This document shows positions 1 to 5,938 of a DNA stretch of 8,962 nucleotides, one piece after another; positions within the stretch are counted from its first letter, which is position 1; each line of letters opens with the position of its first letter. The notes beneath the pieces were generated by a model. It was not told the DNA's origin, searched no databases, and saw only the letters and a list, made by a program, of their open reading frames with translations. A program made the position numbers and the translations under genes. Location: positions 1-8,962 of the forward strand of contig JANLQX010000396.1 of the NCBI GenBank assembly GCA_031368095.1, written 5' to 3'. The DNA comes from JANLQX01 sp031368095. GTDB taxonomy: Bacteria > Actinomycetota > Acidimicrobiia > Acidimicrobiales > JANYDT01.

Positions 1-214
1 GTCCCGCGTAGCAGGCTGAACCAAAACCGGGCACCTTCTCCGACACCACCAACGCACCAAGGGACGAAGCCACGGCCGCAGTGTCGTCGGTCGAGTTGTT
101 GTCCACGACGATCGGCCGATATCCAGCAGGCATACGACCAAGGAGCCACGGAAGATTCTCCGCCTCGTTGAGCGCCGGGATAATCACATCGACAGGCAAA
201 ACCACTTCAGACAC
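1..214 (-). CDS. Family 2 glycosyltransferase, N-terminal part (C-terminus lies beyond the window edge)
   Basis: Only the first 71 residues are visible. They form the start of a GT-A fold: a beta strand and loop VIIPALNEAENLPWLL (about residues 11-26), then IVVDNNSTDDT (about 35-45), where the Asp-rich segment normally contacts the nucleotide-sugar. The stretch PGFGSACYAG near the cut is also typical. Members of this group transfer a sugar from a nucleotide donor, often to polyprenyl phosphate at the cytoplasmic membrane; the acceptor here cannot be read. The GTG at 214-212 is the only reasonable start: an in-frame TAG lies 12 nt upstream and a TAGGGT -10 element sits exactly 6 nt before it, which suggests a leaderless mRNA. 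It is divergent from the epimerase at 274 with a 59-bp shared promoter region. The sequence reminds me of the Rv0539-like actinobacterial family; that is from memory. The family assignment is firm, the acceptor unknown. Confidence 0.9.
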   Translation of the reverse strand, partial: MSEVVLPVDVIIPALNEAENLPWLLGRMPAGYRPIVVDNNSTDDTAAVASSLGALVVSEKVPGFGSACYAG

Positions 215-220
215 GGACGC

Positions 221-226
221 ACCCTA
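221..226 (-). promoter_or_regulatory. Leaderless-type -10 element (TAGGGT) for the glycosyltransferase
   Basis: TAGGGT on the minus strand, followed by exactly 6 nt (GCGTCC) and then the GTG start. This places the expected transcription start on the first base of the start codon. No convincing -35 hexamer is visible and there is no Shine-Dalgarno. The same TANNNT-N6-start arrangement occurs at three other genes in the window. Confidence 0.65.
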
Positions 227-258
227 CCGAACGGTCGTCTATCCACCCGTCCGTCGGG

Positions 259-265
259 TACAACT
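259..265 (+). promoter_or_regulatory. Possible -10 element (TACAACT) for the epimerase
   Basis: TACAACT lies 8 nt before the ATG at 274 and no Shine-Dalgarno is present. It fits the TANNNT pattern only if a 7-base element is allowed, so it is weaker than the other four candidates. It sits in the 59-bp divergent spacer shared with the glycosyltransferase promoter. Confidence 0.35.
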
Positions 266-273
266 AGTGCCGT

Positions 274-1350
274 ATGCGAGTGCTTGTTACCGGCGGTGCC
301 GGGTTCATTGGTTCCCACGTCGTTGACGACCTTGTTGGGCGTGGTGTCGAGGTGACCGTTCTGGACAATCTCGACCCCCAAGCCCATGCCGTCCGTCCTG
401 ACTATCTGAACGAAGGCGCCACCTATGTGTGGGGCGACTGTCGCTACGCCGAGGCCTGGAACGACGCACTCGTTGGGGTCACCGCTGTCTGTCATCAAGC
501 CGGAAAGGTCGGGCTCGGCGTCGACTTCGGTGATGTCGACGACTACGTGAGCCACAACGACTCCGGGTGGGCGGTCGGCCTCCGAGCTCTTCATGACCGC
601 CGCTTCGGAGGGCGCATCGTGCTGGCATCGAGCATGGTCGTCTACGGGGAGGGCCGCTATCGCTGCCCCGAACACGCTCTCGTGTCCCCCGCCCCACGAC
701 GCCAGACCGACCTGGAAGCCGGACGCTTCGAACCCCCCTGTCCACACTGCGGCCGAGGTCTCGTGAGTGAAGAGGTTCCGGAAGACGCCGTGCTCGACCC
801 TCGGAATGTCTACGCCGCAACCAAGCTCCACCAGGAGCACCTTCTCCTGCCCTTCACCCGTGAGCACCCGGTGTCGTCGGTGGCGTTGCGCTATCACAAC
901 GTCTACGGACCCCGAATGCCGCGCAACACGCCGTACGCCGGCGTGGCCAGTATCTTCCGCTCGGCGCTCGAGGACGGCCGGGCTCCAAGGGTCACCGAAG
1001 ATGGTTGTCAGCGACGAAACTTCGTCCACGTGCGCGACGTTGCGTCGGCCAATGTGGCGGCCCTGCTCGGCGAGCGAGAAGGCGGCACCTACGTCGCCTG
1101 CAACATTGCCTCATCCCAGTCACGGACGGTCGGCGAGATGGCTGACGAGTTGGCCCGCTCCTTCGGCGCCGCTCCGACCAACGAGCTCTGGCCGAAGGTC
1201 ACCGGCGGGTTCCGTCTCGGAGACGTGCGCCACGTGTTTGCCTCGACCAAGAAGGCGCAGACCGAGCTCGGATTCGTGTCGAGCATCTCGTTTGCCGACG
1301 GAATGGCCGAGTTTGCCCGCGCAAAGCTGAGAACATCCGTCGCTCGCTGA
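274..1350 (+). CDS. NAD-dependent sugar-nucleotide epimerase/dehydratase (extended SDR) with a Cys/His insert
   Basis: This 358-residue protein is an extended short-chain dehydrogenase. The Rossmann motif TGGAGFIG is at residues 6-13, an acidic residue at the end of the second strand (D31) favours NAD over NADP, SSMVVYG is at 119-125, and the catalytic Tyr-x-x-x-Lys is Y180/K184. RYHNVYGPRMP and RNFVHVRDVA follow as in UDP/dTDP-sugar epimerases. Between the SSMVVYG strand and the catalytic Tyr there is an insert of about 50 residues with CPEH (C131, H134) and CPHC (C156, C159), a spacing suited to binding one zinc. I recall such an insert in dTDP-L-rhamnose 4-epimerase-like proteins, so a dTDP- or UDP-hexose substrate is likely, but the exact sugar cannot be read. 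It is cytosolic and would supply the activated sugar for the neighbouring glycosyltransferases. There is no in-frame alternative start with better support. Confidence 0.9.
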   Translation: MRVLVTGGAGFIGSHVVDDLVGRGVEVTVLDNLDPQAHAVRPDYLNEGATYVWGDCRYAEAWNDALVGVTAVCHQAGKVGLGVDFGDVDDYVSHNDSGWAVGLRALHDRRFGGRIVLASSMVVYGEGRYRCPEHALVSPAPRRQTDLEAGRFEPPCPHCGRGLVSEEVPEDAVLDPRNVYAATKLHQEHLLLPFTREHPVSSVALRYHNVYGPRMPRNTPYAGVASIFRSALEDGRAPRVTEDGCQRRNFVHVRDVASANVAALLGEREGGTYVACNIASSQSRTVGEMADELARSFGAAPTNELWPKVTGGFRLGDVRHVFASTKKAQTELGFVSSISFADGMAEFARAKLRTSVAR

Positions 1351-1360
1351 GACCCGGGTC
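1351..1360. promoter_or_regulatory. Palindrome GACCCGGGTC in the spacer before the DoxX-like gene
   Basis: A perfect 10-bp palindrome directly follows the epimerase stop codon. The flanks CTGA and TCAG extend the symmetry if a 2-base bulge is allowed. Its centre (1355.5) lies about 41 bp upstream of the predicted transcription start at 1397, where many activators bind. It could be an operator, a weak hairpin at the end of the epimerase mRNA, or chance in GC-rich DNA. Confidence 0.25.
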
Positions 1361-1384
1361 AGTCGCGCGAGGCCAACAACGGCG

Positions 1385-1390
1385 TAGGGT
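1385..1390 (+). promoter_or_regulatory. Leaderless-type -10 element (TAGGGT) for the DoxX-like gene
   Basis: TAGGGT is followed by 6 nt (CCGTTC) and the ATG at 1397. The hexamer and spacing are identical to the promoter of the family 2 glycosyltransferase on the other strand. There is no Shine-Dalgarno and no clear -35 element. Confidence 0.65.
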
Positions 1391-1396
1391 CCGTTC

Positions 1397-2332
1397 ATGA
1401 CGACCGCGCTTACTTCGGAATCAAAACAGCAGGGCCGCTTCGACTCGATCGAAGCGAAGGTCCAGCCACTGATCATCGGGGCTATGCGCATCGTGGTCGG
1501 CCTGCTGTGGTTGTCGAACCTGGAGTGGAAGCGACCCGGCAACTTCGGCCAGCAGAAGGGCAACGGTCTCTACAAATACGTCGATTCGGCGATCAAACAT
1601 CCCGTCTTTCCACCATATTCATGGTTCCTGGAGCACGTGGTGGTGAAGCAGTACAGCCTGTTCGGCTGGATCACCCTGCTCACGGAGGCGACGATCGCCG
1701 CCCTCCTGCTGACCGGATACTTCACCCGGATCGCGTCTCTCGTCGGTGCCGCGCTCAGTGTGTCGATCGCCATGTCGGTCCTCACGTACACGAAGTCCTA
1801 TGAGTGGCCGTGGTCGTACTACCTCATGTTCGCCATCCATCTGCTCCTGTTCGCCACGGGCGCCGGTCGTCATCTCGGCGTCGACGGCGTCCGACGCCAG
1901 GGAGCAGAAGCTGCCCGACGGGCGCAGATCGTTCTCGGAAGCGTCGGCGCGGCTATCGGAGTACTTGGGCTCATCGTGGCCCGATCAAACGATTTCGCCG
2001 GGAAGCAGGGCTCGCTGCTCGGATGGAAGTTCGGCGAACTCAAAGTGCTGTGGTTCAACCCCCTGTCGGCACTTCTTACGATTGGTCTCGGCGTGGCCAT
2101 TGCCGCCGGCGGCTTCCTCCGTCAGCGGCTGTTCGCGCTGGTCGGCGCCGTTGGATTTGCCGTGCTGGCGGTGCTGGTGACGTTCCTGTGGCGCGACGGT
2201 GCGTCGGGATGGACCGGTGGATTTCTCGGAGCGACCGGTGGCACCATGGCGTTCTGGGGCGCTCTTGCGGTCGGCACGTTGGCGGTGCTCGGCGTGTTCG
2301 GTGGAGCTCGGTCCCCTTCCGTCAAGGGCTAA
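1397..2332 (+). CDS. DoxX-like integral membrane protein
   Basis: The 311-residue protein is largely hydrophobic, with about eight membrane segments (roughly 24-42, 88-107, 110-130, 138-156, 177-195, 222-240, 244-264, 281-301). The first half resembles the DoxX/small quinol-oxidase-subunit superfamily: an N-terminal helix with MRIVVGLLWL, the pair LLTGYFTRIASLVGA, WPWSYYLM (137-144) and the closing GAGRHLGVDG (155-164). DoxX-like proteins are four-helix membrane proteins linked in some species to respiratory or redox functions, but most members have no known role. This one is about twice the usual length: a second block of four helices follows residue 175 and could be a degenerate repeat or an added domain. 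The start is fixed by the -10 element 6 nt upstream. It ends 6 bp from the convergent membrane glycosyltransferase gene. The membrane assignment is secure, the DoxX relationship likely, the function unknown. Confidence 0.78.
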   Translation: MTTALTSESKQQGRFDSIEAKVQPLIIGAMRIVVGLLWLSNLEWKRPGNFGQQKGNGLYKYVDSAIKHPVFPPYSWFLEHVVVKQYSLFGWITLLTEATIAALLLTGYFTRIASLVGAALSVSIAMSVLTYTKSYEWPWSYYLMFAIHLLLFATGAGRHLGVDGVRRQGAEAARRAQIVLGSVGAAIGVLGLIVARSNDFAGKQGSLLGWKFGELKVLWFNPLSALLTIGLGVAIAAGGFLRQRLFALVGAVGFAVLAVLVTFLWRDGASGWTGGFLGATGGTMAFWGALAVGTLAVLGVFGGARSPSVKG

Positions 2333-2338
2333 GTGCGC

Positions 2339-3694
2339 TTACCACTTTGACAGGAGCGCAGTTTGGAGAAGTAGCGCCGTTGCCGCCTGAAGACCGAGCC
2401 AGAATCGGCGTGCACGAACGCTGCTGCCAACGCCGGCCACCAGGGGAACAAGGAACACGAAGAACGGCAGCCAAATCCTCTCGGTCTCACCTTTCGAAAG
2501 CTGCGACACGTTGGCCACCAGCATCGCCACGGCGGCGGCCGCCGGCAGCAACCACAGGCGCATCCCAGTCGGGGAGTTCCGGTGTTGAAGGCCGAGTGCA
2601 GCCACAGTGGCCGGCCCCGAGGCAATACCGATCACCGCCAAGTTGGCGATAAAGAAGTAGCCCCATGGCCGAAATTTGGCGGTCCCCTTCCAGTAGAACA
2701 AGCGCGTTGTTTCGAGGCCGTCGAACCACCAAAACCCGGCCCGTGCGAACGCCGCAACCACCACCAACACGCCAACTGCAGTGAACATGCTCACGGACAT
2801 TCGACGGCGCCATGGCACACCGGGGAGGGCGACGATCGCCGTCACCGGGACCAAGGCAAACGAAGCCATGCCATACGAGAGAAACAACGAAGCACCGAGG
2901 ACGAGACCGGCAACCGATGCAAACAGCACCGATCGCCGCGTCGAAGTCGTCCGTATCGCAGCGAGAACGGCCACGACACCACTCGCCCCCATGGCGGCGA
3001 ACACTGCGTCGGCCGACGTACCCATCCACACGGCATACGGAGCAAGCACGGCGAACGGCGCGACAACTCGCCATGTGGCGTTCGGCGTCATGATATGTAC
3101 ACAGATAACAACGGCGACCGCAGCGCATCCCGCCGCTATCCAACTCAACGTGGCAACGGCCCACGGGCTGCTCAGGCCGACGTGTCCGAGGATTTTGAGG
3201 AGCAGGACGTAGCCGGGCGGGTGACCCTTGAGGTGTACCGGCTGATTGCGCATCCACAGCGGGTCAGACCAGACGTGGAGCATTCGCCCAGCCGGAGGCA
3301 ACTTCGGAAGTTGCGCCCAATATTCCGTTGGATTGGTGACCGGATCGATCATCACCGCAGTTCCCTGCGACCACGCCAGGGCGATCGTCCAGGCCGACGC
3401 AAGGACGGCGACGATGGCTAGCGACCTTGCGCTCGGCCGAACCTGGCGGCCTCGACCGGCCCAGACAATCGTTCCAATGGCGATCATGACCGCCGGAAGG
3501 ATCCGCCACGTCGGCGCCCAGTCCCACCGTCCGACGAGGGGCGCCGCCTGAAGCTTCACATCCGGATTGACGCGAATGGCCGCCCCGCGATCGACGGCCC
3601 ACCCAATCAGGGCCGCCGCTCCGACGAGAGCGGTCACCGGAGCCAAGCTGGCGCGTAGGCGGAGGCGGGCCCAGGAAAGCGTGGCGGAAAACAT
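2339..3694 (-). CDS. Polytopic membrane protein, probable GT-C type glycosyltransferase
   Basis: This 451-residue protein has about 12 hydrophobic segments (for example 17-34, 92-108, 177-200, 209-226, 256-273, 302-319, 344-362, 380-397, 406-422, 431-448). A long soluble loop at about 109-176 carries HVWSDPLWMRN and KGHPPGY (H158, P159, P160, G161), similar to the loop of GT39-like polyprenyl-phosphate-sugar transferases. Near the C-terminus is SKGETERIW (400-408), which I recall from actinobacterial membrane glycosyltransferases of the Rv0541c type. Such enzymes use a lipid-linked sugar and act on the outer face of the membrane. I cannot name a certain catalytic Asp. ATG at 3694 is the first possible start after the in-frame stop of the upstream gene, and it has no good Shine-Dalgarno. 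The gene lies 54 bp downstream of the nucleotidyltransferase, so it may be read through from that unit. The membrane topology is certain, the transferase activity inferred. Confidence 0.75.
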   Translation of the reverse strand: MFSATLSWARLRLRASLAPVTALVGAAALIGWAVDRGAAIRVNPDVKLQAAPLVGRWDWAPTWRILPAVMIAIGTIVWAGRGRQVRPSARSLAIVAVLASAWTIALAWSQGTAVMIDPVTNPTEYWAQLPKLPPAGRMLHVWSDPLWMRNQPVHLKGHPPGYVLLLKILGHVGLSSPWAVATLSWIAAGCAAVAVVICVHIMTPNATWRVVAPFAVLAPYAVWMGTSADAVFAAMGASGVVAVLAAIRTTSTRRSVLFASVAGLVLGASLFLSYGMASFALVPVTAIVALPGVPWRRRMSVSMFTAVGVLVVVAAFARAGFWWFDGLETTRLFYWKGTAKFRPWGYFFIANLAVIGIASGPATVAALGLQHRNSPTGMRLWLLPAAAAVAMLVANVSQLSKGETERIWLPFFVFLVPLVAGVGSSVRARRFWLGLQAATALLLQTALLSKW

Positions 3695-3748
3695 CGAGCA
3701 TGCAGCTTCGCGTGCATCTGGAGCGGCTGATGGAAGCCGACGAACGAC

Positions 3749-4339
3749 CTACCCGTAGGCCCCGTCTCGTCTCAGCGAGGCAAGAAGGCTTCCGAGATCT
3801 CTTCCCCGGGCGAAACCTCGTGATTCGATGAGTTCGACCGCCTCTCGGGCAACGGACCAGTCATGGTGCGTCGCCACCTCACGCAAAGATCGAAGGTCGT
3901 CAGCGTCTGCTGGTCGCCCTCGATCATCGCGGGCCAGCAGTTTCATGGCGATCAAATCACCAACGCTCGCCACCGGAAGAACGAGGCCGGGAACAACCGA
4001 AATCCGAGTTGCCCTCGCCACGATCTCGACCTCGATGCCCGACGAGGCGAAGAGCAGGTCGGTGATCAGCGACCCCAGCGAGACCAGCCGTACTGTCGAC
4101 AGGCGATCAGTGGCGCTCTGCTCGATCGCGGCAAGAACCGAATAGCCACGACGTTGCATTTCGAGGACGATGTCCTCCGCCTCGTCATCGGACCTGACGG
4201 CCACGGCGAGATCCGCATCTCGGGTCATGCGGGGCTCGGCGCGGGCCGATACCGCCAGACCTCCGACGACGGCGAACCGGGCACCAACGCTTCGCACGTC
4301 GTCGGTCGCTTGTCGCAGTTGCTCAGCGACGGTCGTCAT
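3749..4339 (-). CDS. AbiEii-like nucleotidyltransferase, candidate toxin of a two-gene unit
   Basis: Read from ATG 4339 the protein has 196 residues. The pol-beta-type nucleotidyltransferase signature is visible: VVGGLAVSAR (GG at 26-27) followed by MTRDADLAV, giving the metal-binding pair D41-x-D43. DLLFASSGIEVEIVARA lies where a third acidic residue is expected, and DLIAMKLLARDDRGRPADADDL matches the Lys/Arg/Asp segment typical of AbiEii/AbiGii-type proteins. Known relatives transfer nucleotides to tRNA ends or other acceptors and act as toxins or in phage defence; the target here is unknown. The frame is open upstream to an ATG at 4450, but ATG 4339 is preferred because AAAGGAAG lies just before it and the conserved fold starts soon after. 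Its start overlaps the end of the small upstream gene by 17 bp, so translation is probably coupled. The family is confident, the toxin role inferred. Confidence 0.85.
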   Translation of the reverse strand: MTTVAEQLRQATDDVRSVGARFAVVGGLAVSARAEPRMTRDADLAVAVRSDDEAEDIVLEMQRRGYSVLAAIEQSATDRLSTVRLVSLGSLITDLLFASSGIEVEIVARATRISVVPGLVLPVASVGDLIAMKLLARDDRGRPADADDLRSLREVATHHDWSVAREAVELIESRGFARGRDLGSLLASLRRDGAYG

Positions 4340-4574
4340 CAGACTTCCTTTGACGCGGCCACGGAACTGATCGGCCCTCGGCATCGCCCAAAGGTGCGCC
4401 CGGTCGATCGAGCCTCCAAGCTTCGACGACGGCGCCGATCTCTTCTTCACTTGCGTCTGGGCAGTCGCGCCGGTGTCGCTCCCCTCTCATCAGGAGGGAA
4501 AATTCGAGAAGGTCCAGAGCAATCGCCATGCCGGTTGGCGGAGTTCGTTCAGCCGGCTCCACTGCGTCGCTCAC
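4323..4574 (-). CDS. Small charged protein, candidate antitoxin or partner of the nucleotidyltransferase
   Basis: This 83-residue protein of unknown function starts at GTG 4574. The core at about residues 15-69 reads as a helix (GMAIALDLLEFSLLMRGERHRR), an acidic turn PDASEEEIGAVVEAW, and a tail RPGAPLGDAEGRSV. I recall small actinobacterial and proteobacterial proteins with the same plan (acidic ASEEEI helix, then RPGA..GDAEGR) next to nucleotidyltransferases, but cannot confirm this here. There is no signal peptide, membrane segment or obvious DNA-binding helix-turn-helix. A TACTCT -10 element lies 6 nt before the GTG, supporting this start over an ATG at codon 16. The 3' end overlaps the nucleotidyltransferase start by 17 bp. 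Being upstream, overlapping and about 9 kDa fits an antitoxin-type partner, but no antitoxin family is recognised. Confidence 0.75.
   Translation of the reverse strand: MSDAVEPAERTPPTGMAIALDLLEFSLLMRGERHRRDCPDASEEEIGAVVEAWRLDRPGAPLGDAEGRSVPWPRQRKSDDDRR
4344..4351 (-). promoter_or_regulatory. Strong ribosome binding site (AAAGGAAG) for the nucleotidyltransferase
   Basis: AAAGGAAG on the minus strand, with 4 nt (TCTG) between its end and the ATG at 4339. It decides the start against an in-frame ATG 111 nt upstream. It is the clearest Shine-Dalgarno in the window and lies inside the 3' end of the small upstream gene, as expected for an internal gene of an operon. Confidence 0.75.
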
Positions 4575-4580
4575 CCGCCA

Positions 4581-4586
4581 AGAGTA
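4581..4586 (-). promoter_or_regulatory. Leaderless-type -10 element (TACTCT) for the small protein/nucleotidyltransferase unit
   Basis: TACTCT on the minus strand, 6 nt (TGGCGG) before the GTG at 4574. It has the same geometry as the other three leaderless candidates. The divergent prmA start is 72 bp away, so the region 4575-4646 holds both promoters. Confidence 0.6.
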
Positions 4587-4633
4587 TCCCCCGGCACGCC
4601 CCGAAGTCGGCTGTGATCAACTCGATGTGCTGG

Positions 4634-4639
4634 TAGGAA
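4634..4639 (+). promoter_or_regulatory. Ribosome binding site or -10-like element (TAGGAA) before the ASCH-PrmA gene
   Basis: TAGGAA lies 7 nt before the GTG at 4647. AGGA within it, 8 nt from the start codon, can serve as a Shine-Dalgarno. It lacks the final T of TANNNT and the spacing differs by one base from the leaderless genes, so a ribosome binding site is the better reading. Confidence 0.4.
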
Positions 4640-4646
4640 CGGCGGC

Positions 4647-5924
4647 GTGAATGTTCCTACGCTCCCCGGATTTGCCACGCCCGGCCCGCTTCGCGAACGG
4701 CTGTCCGGGCTGGTCCTGGCGGGCGTGAAGACGGCCGCGTTCGACCTCCTCGACCTCGCTCGGTTTGATCCTTCAGGGGTTCCGATGCCTGGGTCGAAAT
4801 GGACGATGCACGACTCCCGAGATCGACCATTGGCGGTGCTCGCGACCGTTGCGGTAGCCGTCGTCCGGATGGGCGACGTGACGTTCGAGATGGTCGAGCA
4901 GGAGGGCGAGTCGTTTGCTTCGGTCGAGGCCTGGCGCACCGCCCACGAGACGTACTGGACCCCCTTCATCGAAGAAGTACGCGCGCAGACCGATGATCAG
5001 ACATGGTCGTTGCATGACGACACGCTCGTCGTCTTCGAAACGTTGGCGATCGCCGAACGGCTCGACGCCGCCGACGAGGGTCGATACCCAGTGGTCGAGC
5101 TCACCGTGGCGTCATCCGACGCCGAGCTCGCCGCCGCCGATCTCTACGATCTCGACACCGTCGGAGTGGAAGAAGTTTTCGACGACGGCGCCACCGTCGG
5201 CCTTCGCGCCGGCTTCACCTCGGACGAGAGCGCAGCGAAGGCCGAGCGCTGGCTATGGCTACATCATCGCGAGTGGCAGCCGCGCTTTGAGGTGGTCGTC
5301 GGGGACGACTGGCTCGACGCATGGCGCGAGCACTTCACCCCCGTACGGGTCGGCGCGTTGACGATCGTTCCCGACTGGGAGGGCTCAACACGCAGCGTTG
5401 ATGTCGCCGCGCCTCCGAACCAGCAGATCCTCCTCGATCCCAAGCGCGCATGGGGCACCGGCGCACACCAGTCAACGGCGCTGTTGCTCGACGCAATGCA
5501 GTCGCCAATGGTCGGATGCGCACAGGCACGGGTGCTCGATGTTGGCTGCGGGAGCGGGATTCTTGGTATCGCCGCGCTCGTACTGGGGGCCGCTTCGTCA
5601 CACGGGATCGACGTCGATCGTTCGGCCATCACGGTGACCATGGAGAACGCCCGCCGCAACCACGTTGACCACCGATGCACTGCGAGTTGGACTCCACTTG
5701 CCGATGTGACCGACTCCTACGACGTGGTGTTTGCCAACATCCTTGCCCCGATTCTGATCGCCTTGGCCGCCGACGTGCAGCGCGTGACGCGAGTTGGCGG
5801 AACGATCCTGCTCGCCGGGCTCATCGACGAACAGGTCGAGCGGGTTGTCCATGCGTACGACTCCTGCTCGGTGATCGACGATCGCCACGACGGGTCCTGG
5901 CGAGCCCTCGTGCTTCGACGCTGA
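4647..5924 (+). CDS. prmA: ASCH domain fused to ribosomal protein L11 methyltransferase (PrmA)
   Basis: A 425-residue single open frame. Residues 147-425 are a full-length PrmA, which trimethylates ribosomal protein L11 using S-adenosylmethionine: substrate-domain strands from YPVVELTV (147), DDWLDAWREHFTPV (D220-W222), AWGTGAHQST (268-277, family FGTG), the SAM motif VLDVGCGSG (296-304) and FANILAP (N364). Typical PrmA is about 290 residues, so the first 138 are extra. They match the ASCH fold: LSGLVLAGVKTA (K28, T29), PMPGSKW, PLAVLATVAVAVV, EQEGESFASVEAWRTAHETYW and HDDTLVVFE. ASCH domains bind RNA or act on modified cytidine. In E. coli YqfB, Lys21/Thr24/Glu74 are the proposed triad; here the K+3 position is A31, so hydrolase activity may be lost. 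No ATG lies near the junction, so separate translation of PrmA is unlikely. GTG 4647 is supported by AGGA upstream. Confidence 0.9.
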   Translation: MNVPTLPGFATPGPLRERLSGLVLAGVKTAAFDLLDLARFDPSGVPMPGSKWTMHDSRDRPLAVLATVAVAVVRMGDVTFEMVEQEGESFASVEAWRTAHETYWTPFIEEVRAQTDDQTWSLHDDTLVVFETLAIAERLDAADEGRYPVVELTVASSDAELAAADLYDLDTVGVEEVFDDGATVGLRAGFTSDESAAKAERWLWLHHREWQPRFEVVVGDDWLDAWREHFTPVRVGALTIVPDWEGSTRSVDVAAPPNQQILLDPKRAWGTGAHQSTALLLDAMQSPMVGCAQARVLDVGCGSGILGIAALVLGAASSHGIDVDRSAITVTMENARRNHVDHRCTASWTPLADVTDSYDVVFANILAPILIALAADVQRVTRVGGTILLAGLIDEQVERVVHAYDSCSVIDDRHDGSWRALVLRR

Positions 5925-5937
5925 ATCCCAGCGATCG
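5916..5937. terminator. Weak hairpin between the convergent prmA and toroid-protein genes
   Basis: CGCTG (5919-5923) and CAGCG (5929-5933) can pair around AATCC, with CG/CG further out after a small bulge. It spans the prmA stop codon and is the only inverted repeat in the 14-bp convergent spacer. There is no T-tract. It could serve both transcripts but is short enough to be chance. Confidence 0.25.
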
Positions 5938-5938
5938 G

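Noticed and set aside
184..1029. Open frame of 281 codons antisense to the epimerase
   Set aside because: It fully overlaps the epimerase, which has clear family motifs, and shows no domain, promoter or ribosome binding site of its own.
2330..2348. Possible terminator hairpin AAGTG/CACTT between the two convergent membrane-protein genes
   Set aside because: Only five pairs with three A-U pairs and no T-tract; too weak to call.
2582..3421. Open frame of 279 codons antisense to the membrane glycosyltransferase
   Set aside because: The composition (His, Arg, Gly, Asp-rich, no hydrophobic core) is typical of a shadow frame; the minus-strand frame encodes a convincing polytopic membrane protein.
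4340..4450. N-terminal extension of the nucleotidyltransferase from ATG 4450
   Set aside because: The extension lies inside the small upstream gene, has no ribosome binding site and no family similarity, whereas ATG 4339 has AAAGGAAG just upstream.
4647..5085. ASCH and PrmA as two separate genes
   Set aside because: There is no stop codon, no credible internal start with ribosome binding site near residue 147, and the frame is continuous, so one fused protein is the simplest reading.
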